A DNA stretch of 64,000 nt from assembly GCF_043290135.1 (NCBI RefSeq), contig NC_134703.1, positions 115,319,005 through 115,383,004 of the forward strand. Reading direction: 5' to 3'. The DNA is from Rhipicephalus microplus (taxonomy: Eukaryota > Arthropoda > Arachnida > Ixodida > Ixodidae). Positions 12,408 to 23,436 of the stretch are shown piece by piece; position 1 is the first letter of the stretch, and every line of letters begins with the position of its first letter. The position numbers and the translations under genes are program-made. Under the pieces are notes generated by a model that worked only from the letters and a program-made list of their open reading frames with translations, had not been told where the DNA came from and did not search any database.

Positions 12408-14151
12408 CATCATAATCATCAGCCTGACTACGTCCACTGCAGGACAAAGGCCTCTCCCATGTTCCGCCAGTTAACCCGGTCCTTTGCTTGCTGCTGCCAA
12501 TTTATACCCGCAAACTTCTTAATCTCATCTGCCCACCTAACCTTCTGTCTCCCCCAAACCCGCTTCCCTTCTCTGAAAATCCAGTTAGTTACCCTTAATG
12601 ACCAGCGGTTATCCTGTCTACGCGCTACATGCCCTGCCCATGTCCATTTCTTCTTCTTGATTTCAGCTATGATATCCTTAACCCCCGTTTGTTCCCTAAT
12701 CCACTCTGCTTTCTTCTTGTCTCTTAAGGTTACACCTACCATTTTTCTTTCCATTGGTCGCTGCGTCGTCCTCAATTTAAGCTGAACCCTCTTTGTAAGT
12801 CTCCAGGTTTCTGCTCCGTAGCTAAGTACCGGCAAGATACAGCTGTTATATACCTTCCTCTTGAGGGATAGTGGCAATCTACCCGTCATAATTTGAGAGT
12901 GCTTGCCGAATGTGCTCCACCCCATTCTTATTCTTCTAGTTACTTCAATCTCGTGGTTCGGCTCTGCGGTTATTACCTGCCCTAAGTAGACATAGTCTTT
13001 TACAACTTCAAGTGCACTATTACCTATCTCGAAGCGCTGCTCCTTGCCGAGGTTGTTGTACATTACTTTCGTTTTCTGCAGATTAATTTTAAGACCCACC
13101 TTTCTGCTCTCCTTGTCTAACTCCGTAATCATGAGTTGTAATTCGTCCCCTGAGTTACTCAGCAATGCAATGTCATCGGCGAAGCGCAGGTTCCTAAGGT
13201 ATTCTCCATTGACTCTTATCCCTAACTGTTCCCATTCTAGGCTTCTGAAAACCTCCTGTAAGCACGCGGTAAATAGCATTGGGGAAATTGTGTCCCCCTG
13301 CCTTACACCCTTCTTGATTGGTATTCTGTTGCTTTCTTTATGAAGCACTATGGTACCAGTTGATCCCCTGCAGATTTCTTCCAGAATGTTTATATATACT
13401 TCATCTATGCCCTGATTCCGCAGTGTCTGCATGACGGCTGATATTTCTACTTAATCAAACGCCTTCTCGTAATCTATGAAGGCTATGTATAGTGGTTGGT
13501 TATACTCAGAGAATTTCTCTATTACCTGATTGATAGTATGGATGTGGTCAATTGTTGAGTAGCCTGTTCGAAATCCTGCTTGTTCCTTTGGTTGATTGAA
13601 TTTTAATGTTTTCTTTACTCTGTTAGCAATTACCTTTGTAAATAGCTTGTACACTACAGAGAGCAAGCTGATCGGCCTGTAATTCTTCAAGTCCTTGTCA
13701 TCTCCTTTCTTATGTATTAAGATGATGTTAGCGTTCTTCCAAGACTCTGGTACCCTTCCCGCCAGGAGACACCTCGTAAACAGGGTGGATAGTTTTTCTA
13801 ACACAATCTGTCCTCCATCTTTCAGCAGATCTGATGTTACCTGATCCTCACCAGCAGCTTTGCCTCTTTGCATGCTCTCCAAAGCTTTTCTGACTTCTTC
13901 TATCATTACTGGTGGGGTGTCGTCTGGGTTACTGCTAGTTCTTATAGTATTAAGGTCGTGATTGTCTCGGCTACTGTACAGATCTCTGTAAAACTCCTCC
14001 ACTATTTTAACTATCCTATCCATATTGGTAGTTATTTTGCCTTCTTTGTCCCTTAGTGCATACATCCGCCTTTTGCCTATCCCAAGTTTCCTCTTCAATG
14101 CTTTGACACTTCCTCCGTTTTTCAGAGCGTGTTCAATTCTCTCCATGTTAA
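12408..14151 (-). mobile_element. 5'-truncated RTE-like LINE with target-site duplication
   Basis: A 1.74-kb insertion flanked by a perfect 9-bp direct repeat, AGGAGGAGT, at 12399-12407 and 14152-14160. On the - strand it encodes a reverse transcriptase from the fingers domain to the C-terminal zone. Recognisable blocks are NYRPISLLSVVYKLFTKVIA, YEKAFD, VRQGDTISPMLFT and the intact catalytic box FADDIALL. The 3' tail is WAGHVARRQDNRW, common in RTE/BovB-type elements. The 3' terminus is a short GATGATTATGATG repeat instead of a poly(A) tail, which is also RTE-like. The upstream endonuclease domain is missing because of 5' truncation. A nearly identical but older fragment is at 38099-39050. 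Confidence 0.85.
12428..14146 (-). pseudogene. RTE-like reverse transcriptase interrupted by one stop codon
   Basis: The frame from 14146 down to 12428 is continuous except for one TAA at 13453-13451, directly after YEKAFD and before VEISAV. The two halves (231 and 334 residues) are in the same frame with only 6 codons between the stop and the first ATG of the second half. There is no frameshift and the FADD box is intact. This copy is therefore young, and a single substitution separates it from an open 572-codon frame, although it lacks the endonuclease domain. It is not expected to be autonomous. Confidence 0.8.
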
Positions 14152-14402
14152 AGGAGGAGTGCCCATTGCTTAATTAACCATGAATGAGGCGGATCGTGTT
14201 CTTAAACCATACAGCAGGGTTGACTCGGCGTGGTTGAGTCCTCTTGTGACACAGGGCTGACGTGGCGAATTCCATAAAGAGCGAAAATGGCATCGAATAG
14301 CCTCTTCTGGATATAGTTGCTGCATGGTTCACAGGAGCTCTGACTGTACGTTGTTTCGAATGGGCACCGCTGGATAGGCTTCGTTGAAAGTAGTTCATTT
14401 AC

Positions 14403-16426
14403 GCTGACACGAACACTGCGAAGGTATCAACTGGAATATTATCAACGTTAATGCTGCAGCGGCTGTGGCACCTTGTCGAAGTCCAGTTCTCCCTGGTGTC
14501 CAAGACAGGCGCGGATATTGAGGTAGAGCGCACGCGATAGATCAAGTCGCAAGGTGAGGACAACGCAGCCACCGTGCGCCGCATGTTCGTAGAAGTGGGC
14601 AACGACCAAAACTTCCCGCTCCTCTTGATGCTTCTGCCCGACGCAGAGTAATCTGCATTTCTTGCGAGGATCTTTCTGGGCGGCTCTTCTGGGGTGCCGC
14701 TCTATCCTTGCATGCATTCACGTTCACCCCTGAACTGCCATCGCCCAGTCACTGCGAGCCGACCGTACCGTTGCACTTCACGGGCCTCGCCGCCGTATGC
14801 GCAAACGTTATCCACCGGAAGTCGATCCCATCGTGGAGCAGCGTTCGACTCCGTGACCTCTCATACGGTTGCCATCAAGTGTTGCTGTACCAGGTGGCCG
14901 TCATTGCCGTCGACTGCGCCGATGGTGTCGTGACAACGTGGATTCGTCGGGCCGGTCCCAGACACGTCTGGGTGGACGTGGGAAAACTTTGCCTTCCACT
15001 ATTGCCCGCAGACTGCTCTAGCGTCGTTTACCCGGTGGAGCATACAGCGACAGCTTTCGCAACTTCATCACGGAGCTCAGGGACATCGTCGAGCTTTAAC
15101 TGAAGCTCGTTTAATTTTGGCCCAGATATTGACGTTACCCAACTTCTTCAGGATGGGTCTCATAAGAAGCTGCGGTCGCTATCGGCATAATCTTGCGGCC
15201 TTCGCCGACATTCAGCTCTACGACGTCTAGCCCAGAGCTGCCCCGACTTTTAAGCACTAGTCGTGCGCACTGATAGCAGGGACCACAATTTACAGTGCGC
15301 TGAATGCTCCGGCGATTACTCGCTGTGACCCTGACGATTTGATAGACATAAGCAACGGTCCCGAAGCCGTGATCAACAGTGGTCTCGCGAGGATGACCAT
15401 GGCCAACACGCATGGTGATATGTGCCTCTGGTTGATCAAGAGCTGCTACCCAATGGTTGCAGTACGGCTGTCCAATCGCTGCATTGTCGGCAACCTGAAC
15501 TGCGCTCTTTTCGTCGCCCTTCTCGCCAACAGCATCGCGGTAGATAGTCTTGTGCTTCACGGGGACTCCCTAGATTTCACTGAAGCGTTTCTGCTGGTAA
15601 GTCTGTCTGCTTAGTCAAATCGCAATGACATTGCCATGATGAAGGTAATATCGCCGATTCCGCTTCTCTCTCTCTTTTAATCCCTCATTCCCCTCTCCCT
15701 AGTGTAGGGAAGCAAACTGGGCTTAGTCTAGTTAATCTCCCTACATTTCTGATGTTCTGTCTCTCCTCTCTCCATATTACACAAATTTCTAAACTTGTTA
15801 AAGACACCGGAAACGATTTATCTCTTCGTTGCTCTTGCTGCTGACTCGCGAGCCTTATCTATGATCGCAAAAAAAAAGAGACTGTCCTTTCTATGACGCT
15901 GTTTTGCAAAAAACATCCCGCTCTGCTGATTGTTTCATTGTTGCTATAGTTCTTTTTAAACTAGACAAACAATTAATTAACCTTGACGATTCAAATTTTC
16001 TATAGAGTATACGCCATATTCTAGTTCACATGCTTACTTGTAAGTCTTACTGGCCACGACATTGAGAGTGATTAGGTTCGTGGCATTTTTGTTTTCATAT
16101 TTGCATCTTCCTTGAAGCGTAATACAGCGCGTTCACCTTTGCATAGTGTTCTACAGCAGGACAACCTCTCCCGTGCTAAAAGCCTGGCGTACTTTTACCT
16201 TCTATCGTCGGCAGACCTTTCGGACGGTGACGCCGGAAACTCCGTGCGTTCCCTGTGTATCAGCCTGCCTCGCCCAATGCTCTTGCACATCCACTATCAA
16301 AGTGCCACCGCTGACGATGCTGACAGGAGGATTACGTGGATGCGGAGAGCGGACACTCTGGAAGGCTTTTGCGTCCACGTTCCCAACGTCCCCCTGCATC
16401 CAGCGTTCTTCGAGGACTACGCTTGA
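14403..16426 (+). pseudogene. Decayed coding region, possibly leucine-rich-repeat-like
   Basis: A series of GC-rich segments that look coding but are broken. The frame from 14403 has in-frame stops at about 14537 and 14648 and shifts at about 14700 into another frame that stays open to 15103. An open stretch at 15339-15614 carries FVALLANSIAVDSLVLHGDS, which has the spacing of an LRR/RNI-type repeat. Another at 16112-16426 ends in a TGA. Codon-like composition contrasts with the AT-rich DNA between the segments, so these could be exons of a dead gene, or a broken retrocopy interrupted by later insertions. The family is not recognised with confidence. It begins about 250 bp beyond the RTE-like LINE. 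Confidence 0.35.
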
Positions 16427-16792
16427 GCCAAGCCGCTGAACCGTGATTTCATGCCAGTGCTGTAGGTTAAGGCTCGGCGAAGATTTTCAGTTGTTGGATG
16501 AGGCTTCTGGGCTGCGTAGGCTGTAGAAAAACAAACAGTCGTGCCCCTTTAGGCATTTTTCATTAGAGAACCAGAGCTAAAATGCCGTGGTTCATTGCAT
16601 GGTTGAACAAGCTTGTGAGCTAAAGGAGCGCCCAAAGCGCCGCGAGAATACGTACCGCATTTTCCACGACGCTGCGTCGCATGCGCTGTTCCCTAGTGGA
16701 AATGTCTCGAAATGCCCCCTGGTCTCGGAGGCCTTCGGTGTAGCAATTCCAGTTGTCTCGGGCTTTAGGAAATGGAAAAGGCGAATTCCGGG

Positions 16793-16840
16793 TCCAGGGG
16801 CTTTCTCCCCTGCGGAAGCCGCGGGGAGAAAGCCCCTGGA
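16793..16840. repeat. 48-bp near-perfect hairpin
   Basis: The left arm CCAGGGGCTTTCTCCCC at 16794-16810 is the exact reverse complement of GGGGAGAAAGCCCCTGG at 16823-16839. Pairing continues inward through GCGG/CCGC with one bulged T, leaving a 3-base AAG loop, and outward by one more pair. I see no coding context. It could be the centre of a small fold-back element. Confidence 0.9.
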
Positions 16841-16918
16841 TGCGTTCCGACGACGGTGTAAGATACGAACACTTTTAAATGCGAAGCATTTCTTAGCGAA
16901 CTTCGGCGACCTTGAGCG

Positions 16919-17039
<121 letters not shown>

Positions 17040-17639
17040 GCCTACGACGTTTAGCTCTCCCGTTCGTTTCGATAATGGTATAAATGCGAAACTTGGTATA
17101 ACATAACATGACTGTATGAAGAACATATCTGACTAGTCATAACACGAAAATGATGACATGGATGTCATGAATGTAATGGTTTCCATTTCATGGTTCTGCA
17201 GCTCTTGCGGTGGTTTCATTCACATGGCATGTTGCAAAACTGGTATGGTATGGCATGATTGCATGGCAAACACAAGTGACAGACACTAACATGAAAATCG
17301 GGACATGCGTGTCATGTAACAACATGACTTCATGCTTTCCCTTCCAACACGACCTGGCTGGACGGGATCGGCGCCGAAAGGGAAGAACAGCGTCGATTGG
17401 TCACGCAGGTAGTCGAAATTCTCGGCCTTTAGTTAGTGGCTGAAATATTAATTCGTTGTTGCTGAGTAAAAGGTAGATAGAAAAGCTTATAACAAGGACA
17501 TGATGTGGGCACCTACTGTATGCACCCATTATGCTACGTAAGACACGTGCTTGCTCAGCTCTTTAGGTTTCTTTTTTATTGCGAATGCATTTCTTAGTCG
17601 GAGAATGTCAGGCGTCTGTCGGTGTCCACGTGCCGGCAG

Positions 17640-18205
17640 GTGTTATCCACTCCAATTCCCTCTTTCATAGCAACAGCTGCGGGCGCGCGTGCTTATCCTC
17701 GCCCCCAGCAACCGGAGCAGGTGGTGCGGGCGGAGTTTATAGCTCTGCGACGCCTGCCTTACTCAGCCCGTACACAGTTGAGAGTTTGCACCCATCCGGT
17801 TTACTCTCCTACGTCCGTGTTTTGATCACGCAACCCAAATATGTGTTCAGGAGTAGCGGAGAGTGCGTGCATAGCCCCCGAGATTGCGGGCGCGCGGCAG
17901 GTTTTTCTCGCACCTGCAATCTCGGAGGCCATGGTGCGTGGAAAGTAGGAGCGCGCTCTGGCATGAGAGGGCGCTCGCATCGCGAAAGATCGGCGGAGCT
18001 CCCGCGTGAGTGGGTGGTAGGTGCGGTGCTTCGCCACTTCTCTCGTCGTTTACTGTCTCTCCTCCCTGCACCCCACTCTCCCGCCCGCTCGCTCGTACGT
18101 ATATCAGTGACGTATATATGGAGCGAAGCGCGTGCCTCACTCTTGACCATTCGCTTACTGATGAATGTGTAAATAAATGTTTACGGTTGAAGTCCTCGTC
18201 TCGTC
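17640..18205 (+). mobile_element. Possible LTR fragment (GC-rich, TATA and AATAAA)
   Basis: A GC-rich block with a TATA-like GTATATATGG at about 18112, then AATAAA at about 18171 in GTGTAAATAAATG, then a CT-rich stretch. This order resembles U3-R-U5 of the LTR at 37289-37956, whose polyadenylation segment reads GTAAATAAACC. No TG...CA ends or target duplication could be fixed, so the call is tentative. The open frame at 17579-18172 is not recognisable as a protein. Confidence 0.3.
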
Positions 18206-19179
18206 ATTAATTTACGACATTAAAATTACCATGCCATGCATTCTCGCCGCAAAAAAAAAAAAAAAAAAACGCATTCGCATTTCCTCACGGGAAGGCGATG
18301 GCATTTTTGCGCTCCGGAGAGGGCAGCTCTCGCGTCTGCAGGAGACGCTGTCGCTTTTCAGCCGGCGGGTGGTGACGCCAGAATTCTGGGCGCAGTCATT
18401 GTAGCCAACACTTATTATATATAAGAAGTATTGAATTAACCCCAAATCTGCGTCCAATATGCAAATGAATGGGTGGTTCTTGAAGAAAGTGAAAAGGAGC
18501 TAATTTCTGTCTGCCTAATCTGGAGACTCGGCTAAGACCCTTGTAGGGTATGGAAGGAGGGGATAAAAATAGTATAAATGCAAAGAAGAGTGTGTATTTA
18601 CCGCACAGGAGCGACAGAAAGATTAGATAGGAACGATGGGGGTCACCGCCAAAGGAGTCCGAGGACGGGACACCGCTCGGCGAGAGCTACATGGCGCCAG
18701 GAGATCATGGACGGCGGGCTGATCAGCGAGGGCTAGGCTGGCGTCGGAGATCGCGGACGACACAACCGGTCAGCACAAATACACCAAGCGAGTCCGTGCC
18801 ATATTGACGGCACTCCCATAGCACCCTCCGATATTCTCCTCTCCTTTGAAACTAGCTAGCGCCGACACGTTCGGACACGCACCCGCTTGCGATCAGGACG
18901 ACGGTCAAAAACCAAGTCCTTACGGAATACGTGAATTCACACATTCCATAAGTTCACATAGGAGGTCGTCAAAGTTTGCCGAAACTAAGAAGGATCGTAA
19001 GGAATTTCCTCCCTGACCGAAACTGTTAATTTGCACTCGCGGCTGCCATCACTGGTAGGTAATCAGGACATTACAGGGGTGGCCAAACTGACGATAAGTT
19101 CACAGGCCACTATGCCACGCATTTCTGTGCCCTGGGAACGTCTGGACACCCCTATATGTCACTGAGAGGAGTCCTGGAA
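18206..19179. other. Unassigned non-coding DNA
   Basis: It contains a poly(A) run at about 18250-18268 and a GC-richer patch at 18600-18850. No feature can be supported. Confidence 0.4.
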
Positions 19180-19460
19180 ATCATAGCATGGCTTCATTAG
19201 AAAAGCTCATTGCCTCACAAATCAACTGCCACAAAACTTGTTATAATCCGTCCAGTACGAGTGGAGTTAGAGGTTTGTTGCACACATTGTCTTCCCTCTC
19301 TTTTCGTACTAGTGAGCGTGTTATCTCGCCTCGTACCCCCCTCTCCAGTCTAGACACATCCGCACCTTTCCTCGAAATTGCACGAGCTATGTCATCAAGT
19401 TACTATTTCTTGACCACGGTAACATGTTTTTGCATTTCTTAATGCATCTGATGACAGCAA
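19180..19460. repeat. Interspersed repeat copy, shared with 60590-60740
   Basis: The segment around CATGGCTTCATTAGAAAAGC, then TTATAATCCGTCCAGTACGA, aligns with 60600-60700 (CATGGAATGAATTCACTAAA, then TTATAATCTGTCCAGCATGA) in the same orientation. Both copies are AT-rich and have no coding capacity. The 60.6-kb copy is preceded by TTTAAAGGGCCCTGC, a terminal-like word common to several repeats in this window. Confidence 0.55.
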
Positions 19461-22400
19461 CTTTACAGGCCATTCTTTCTTCACTTAACTACCATGATGC
19501 CTTTCCTACATTTAGAAATAGCAGGAATAGAAATGCCCAGCCATTGCCGGAGTAGGAATGGCCTAAGTTTTTTCATTCCAGGGAATTAAATGGAATAGAA
19601 CTGCCGCAAGTCCCCGTAATGTAATTGAAATGGGATGGGGGCACCCGTTCCACAACACTAGTTGTGAGCACCATTCAGCAATCAGCTGTAGGATATTACG
19701 AAGACATCTTGGTCGAATTTTATGTGCTGTAGTATTATTGTCGAGATAAGCTTATTTATTTTAGTATCTCTTGAGCGCTTCCTAATGTCAACTACCCTCC
19801 CCACCCTTCTGCCAATAAACATTCATCTTTCCTAAATCACTGCAAAAATTTCCTTACAAAACTGCTGATACAAGTGAGTGATTTCCTTCACTAGCTTATT
19901 TGTCATTATTATTAAATAAACCTTAGCATTGCATTCACATGGTCGATACCAGTCAAGTAAGAAAACTCCCCAAAATGCCGAGAGATAACAGAATTCCTCT
20001 GTCCCGTTACAGCTTGACGCAATTTGTTTTCGCCAGTGACAAAGTGTCATGTAGGTCATAGATGGTAGGTTCCTACCCATTTCCTTTTCGTCATAATTCC
20101 CTTCAAGTCACCAAGTGTGAGAGCTGCGTCCCACTACATAAAATAATGCAGCCACTGTTTCATTGGTATAGATTAGCATGGCAACCGCATATGGTGTGCA
20201 TCGTCGCAACATTTAATAATTGGAAACCGATGTGATATCTATGGACAGAAGCAGGTCAGTGCAGTGGAAAGTGAAGAGGCACTCTATGCTCGCGAATTGT
20301 GAGGAGGCTGCTTTGTCTTTGCCACAATATAGATGGTTGCTTTACGATTTGTACTCATTTCCCCCTTCATTTTGTGTGTAATTGTAACTTACTTCAACGT
20401 GGAACACGATGCTGCGTAATCAAGGCGGCCTGGCATCAAATTTTTCAAAACAAGTTCTAAAACACGCTTCCGTGCCCTCCTACTCGCTTGCCATCCTTCC
20501 ACGGACTGCCTTATTGGTTTACTTCATGTGCCACCTATATGCAGTGGACAGTGCAAATATGCCACCACTTTCAAGGGACACTAAACAGCAGAACCATTTT
20601 TCTCTTATTACTAATGTAGTTTTTCAAAATGCCAGAAACGCCCCACTTGCAGCGAGGAGACGCTCACATGGGGTAATATACTGGTTCTCGAGGAAAAGCT
20701 TCCCACAGAGTCAACACATCAAAACCTATAGACCATTTTCCACAGCTCGTTTGTTCAATCAAAACTAGATGGTGCTACAGTTAGCACATTGTGCTTTTCT
20801 TCCTTTGTTTTTGACACTGCATAACCAGCCTTTAAACTTGAATTGAAATTCTCAACTTTTTCCATCATACTTGCAAGTCATAATAAGCTCGGGTGGCATA
20901 CTTCAATGCTTGACAGTATCTGAAAAAGTCGCCGATACTCCAAAGAGACAGATATGTTGCTTGCACCACTGAAAAGATGCTTAATTTAGCAACATTCTTG
21001 CTAAGTTAACACCACTGCTGCTGCTGATGAAACCACCAGCATGCTGCTGCTATCTGCGGGAGCAAATGCAAAACAATGTGGCAAGACACCTGCCAGAATT
21101 TCTTCCATGCCTCCCACTGCATGGGGATAGTTGTCCTGTCTGTCAAAAAGTTCTCGGCTCTTTGGAACAGGCACGGAGAAGTCGCACCTACTCACTAATC
21201 CATGACGGCTTTGTCACAAGATTCGCAGTCTTTTTAAGTTCGGACGAAAATTTACTGGCATTTCCAATGACCACATGAAGTATAGTTGACGTTATGTTAC
21301 CCATCTTGCTTGAGGTGACGGAGCTGCGGACTTCAGTAATCAATGTTTACATCCTTGAATTCTTTAACGAAAGACTGTTACTAATTAATCTACAATGACT
21401 TCACGAATAAACAGATCTACCATATCAAACTAACAATTTACCCTTCTAGTGAGCTCACAGACACCACTAGCACTTCACTTTTAACATCATTGACTAATGC
21501 ATATATAATTATTTTTGCCAAGGTTGCACTGTCTAGTTTGAAACTTGTTTGCAGAGTAACTGAAAAAAAAAAAAAAAGCAAGTTAATGTTTATAAAAACA
21601 TGCAACAACATGAATGACCTCACACGACGTGCAATGCTTTACTTTCTGATAGCAAACAAATAACCAGTGTTTACTGATCCTTTCATGCAGGCTCAAGCTA
21701 TGTTAGACTGAGTGGTATTGTCTGAGAGGTATGGTTTGACAGGTATGATCAAAATAGTGCGTGTGAACTATACAAGCAATAAAGTCCTTTAGCAAGTTAC
21801 GGAAATTCAGTACGCAAATATGGTAAGGAAGTATAGTAGCGTTCTGCCTTTCCACTGAAAGTGTCAACAATGCGTAGATTGACAGGCCACTCGTGTTGTC
21901 TTCGCATGAGAGACAGTTACTGCGTCGTTCAACCCCATTCTTCACCCTCTTTCTTTCCAAGAATCTCTATCCTTGACAGGCCACAACAAGCCATCATAAC
22001 AACACAGTAATTCACTGTTAAAAGGTCAGCAACCGGAAAAGAAGGATCGGCATGGTAATACTGAGCCATATTTGCATGCTGTATTTTCCTAACTTGCTAG
22101 AAGACCCTAATATTGGCCAGCCTGAAGTTAGCCAAAAGTTAAGTTGACAAAGAAACATGCAGTAACCTACACTAGCTGACAGCCAACATTAGCCACTACT
22201 AAGCAAAGATGCACTAGCTGACAGCAAGCCATCAAGATTCACCTTTAGAAAGCATGACCCAACATTAGGCAACACTAGCACAGTTTACACCAACACAACA
22301 CATTTTACGAGAGTAACACTTCATTTCTGGTTCTTTAGTACCAAACACCAATACTCAGCATGTCCAGTTTCACGGTGAAATTAGCCAGAAATTTACTTTG

Positions 22401-22630
22401 GAGTGTGTGTTTATGCGTTTGTCCATGTTCATGTCAAGAGCTCGTGAACAATGACAATGTAGGACTAAGTGATGCACTTTCCTTAACACTGTATACAAGT
22501 AAAAAATTAAAAGCTTTATTAAACATGCAAAAGATCGCTTTATACAAGTAGCAAGTTACATCTCAAGGCAAGCAGCACACTGAAAAACTGTCAGCATAAT
22601 AAAGTATTTACACAAATCTGACATTTGCGA
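19461..22630. other. Intergenic DNA 3' of the NuMA-like gene
   Basis: No gene was recognised. An AAGGGACACTAAACAG word at 20572 resembles the left end of the repeat at about 63569 (AAAGGAACACTAAAATAAAC). A poly(A) run occurs at 21563-21577. On the - strand an AATAAA lies at 22514-22519, about 820 bases past the NuMA-like stop. It is a candidate but unproven polyadenylation signal. Confidence 0.45.
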
Positions 22631-22635
22631 AGAGT

Positions 22636-22868
22636 GATTGACATGTGGGGTTTAATGTCCCAGCACCGCCATGTGATTATGAGAGACGCCGTAGTGGAGG
22701 GCTCCGGAAATTTTGACCACCTGGGATTCTCAAACGTGCACCCAAATCTGAGCACACGGGCCTACAGCATTTTCTCCTCCATTGAAAATGCAGCGACTGC
22801 AGTCGGGATCCGATCTCGCAACCTGTGGGTCAGCAGCCGAGTACCTTAGCCACTAGACAACCGCAGTG
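22636..22868 (-). mobile_element. tRNA-derived SINE (Ruka-like), head on - strand
   Basis: Read on the - strand, it begins with a tRNA-like head (A-box-like GTCTAGTGGCTAAGGTACTC and a decayed B box) followed by a conserved body: GCCCGTGTGCTCAGATTTGG, then TTCCGGAGCCCTCCACTACG. It ends with CATTAAACCCCACATGTC. Close relatives are at 29404-29640, 39829-40024 and 51318-51547. It lies just 3' of the NuMA-like stop codon and on the same strand, so it may be within the 3' UTR. Confidence 0.8.
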
Positions 22869-23340
22869 AGGCCGTTTGCGAAGACTATGCTTGAGTAAGC
22901 AATGATGCTCAAATTTGTCACGGTTAAGTAACTGGCAGGCTGTAAGGCTATGAAAGACTGCACAATAAAAATAATTAAAACAATATAAACTAGAGCCATA
23001 ATGCCTAAACTACCATTTGTGTCACACAAATCTTCGAGCCTCATAACATCATTTTAGTTGAGGATAATGTAAAAACTAATCACTAAATAATTATGCCACT
23101 GTATACGTTTCCACTCATGTTGAATAGAAATAAGGGGACAAGTTTCAGTTTTCCAGTGTTTAGGCTTTACAGGTGAGTATGCTTAAAATGTCTTGCTGTG
23201 TCATGCAGTAGACTTATTTTTGCATGGCCGTTAAAAATCTCACGATTGTACAGCGCCCTTTGTCAGAAAGGCAGGGCAGCTTGAAAACAATGGCACGGAC
23301 CATAGACTGCGGCCTTCCAAATTATTTACACACTGCAACA

Positions 23341-23436
23341 CTACCGGTTAAATCTGCTTCTTAGGAACTTCTTGACACTTGATGGCGTCCGGGTGGATCT
23401 GGGCTTTGTTCCTTTTGATGGAGTTCCCATGCTTGT
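23341..23436 (-). CDS. NUMA1: NuMA-like, terminal coding exon
   Basis: It is preceded on the - strand by a long T-rich tract ending TTTTTTCAG. It encodes TSMGTPSKGTKPRSTRTPSS followed by VKKFLRSRFNR and a TAG at 23343-23341 (31 residues). It enters in phase 0, matching the TGG|GTGAGT donor of the previous exon 8.2 kb away. The basic, TP-rich composition resembles the Cdk/Aurora-type substrate tail of NuMA. Confidence 0.75.
   Translation of the reverse strand, partial: TSMGTPSKGTKPRSTRTPSSVKKFLRSRFNR

Noticed and set aside
12114..12785. 223-codon open frame on the + strand
   Set aside because: Its 3' half is the antisense of the RTE-like reverse transcriptase.
17579..18172. 197-codon open frame on the + strand
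   Set aside because: GC-rich, unrecognisable, and overlaps a block with TATA and AATAAA in LTR order.
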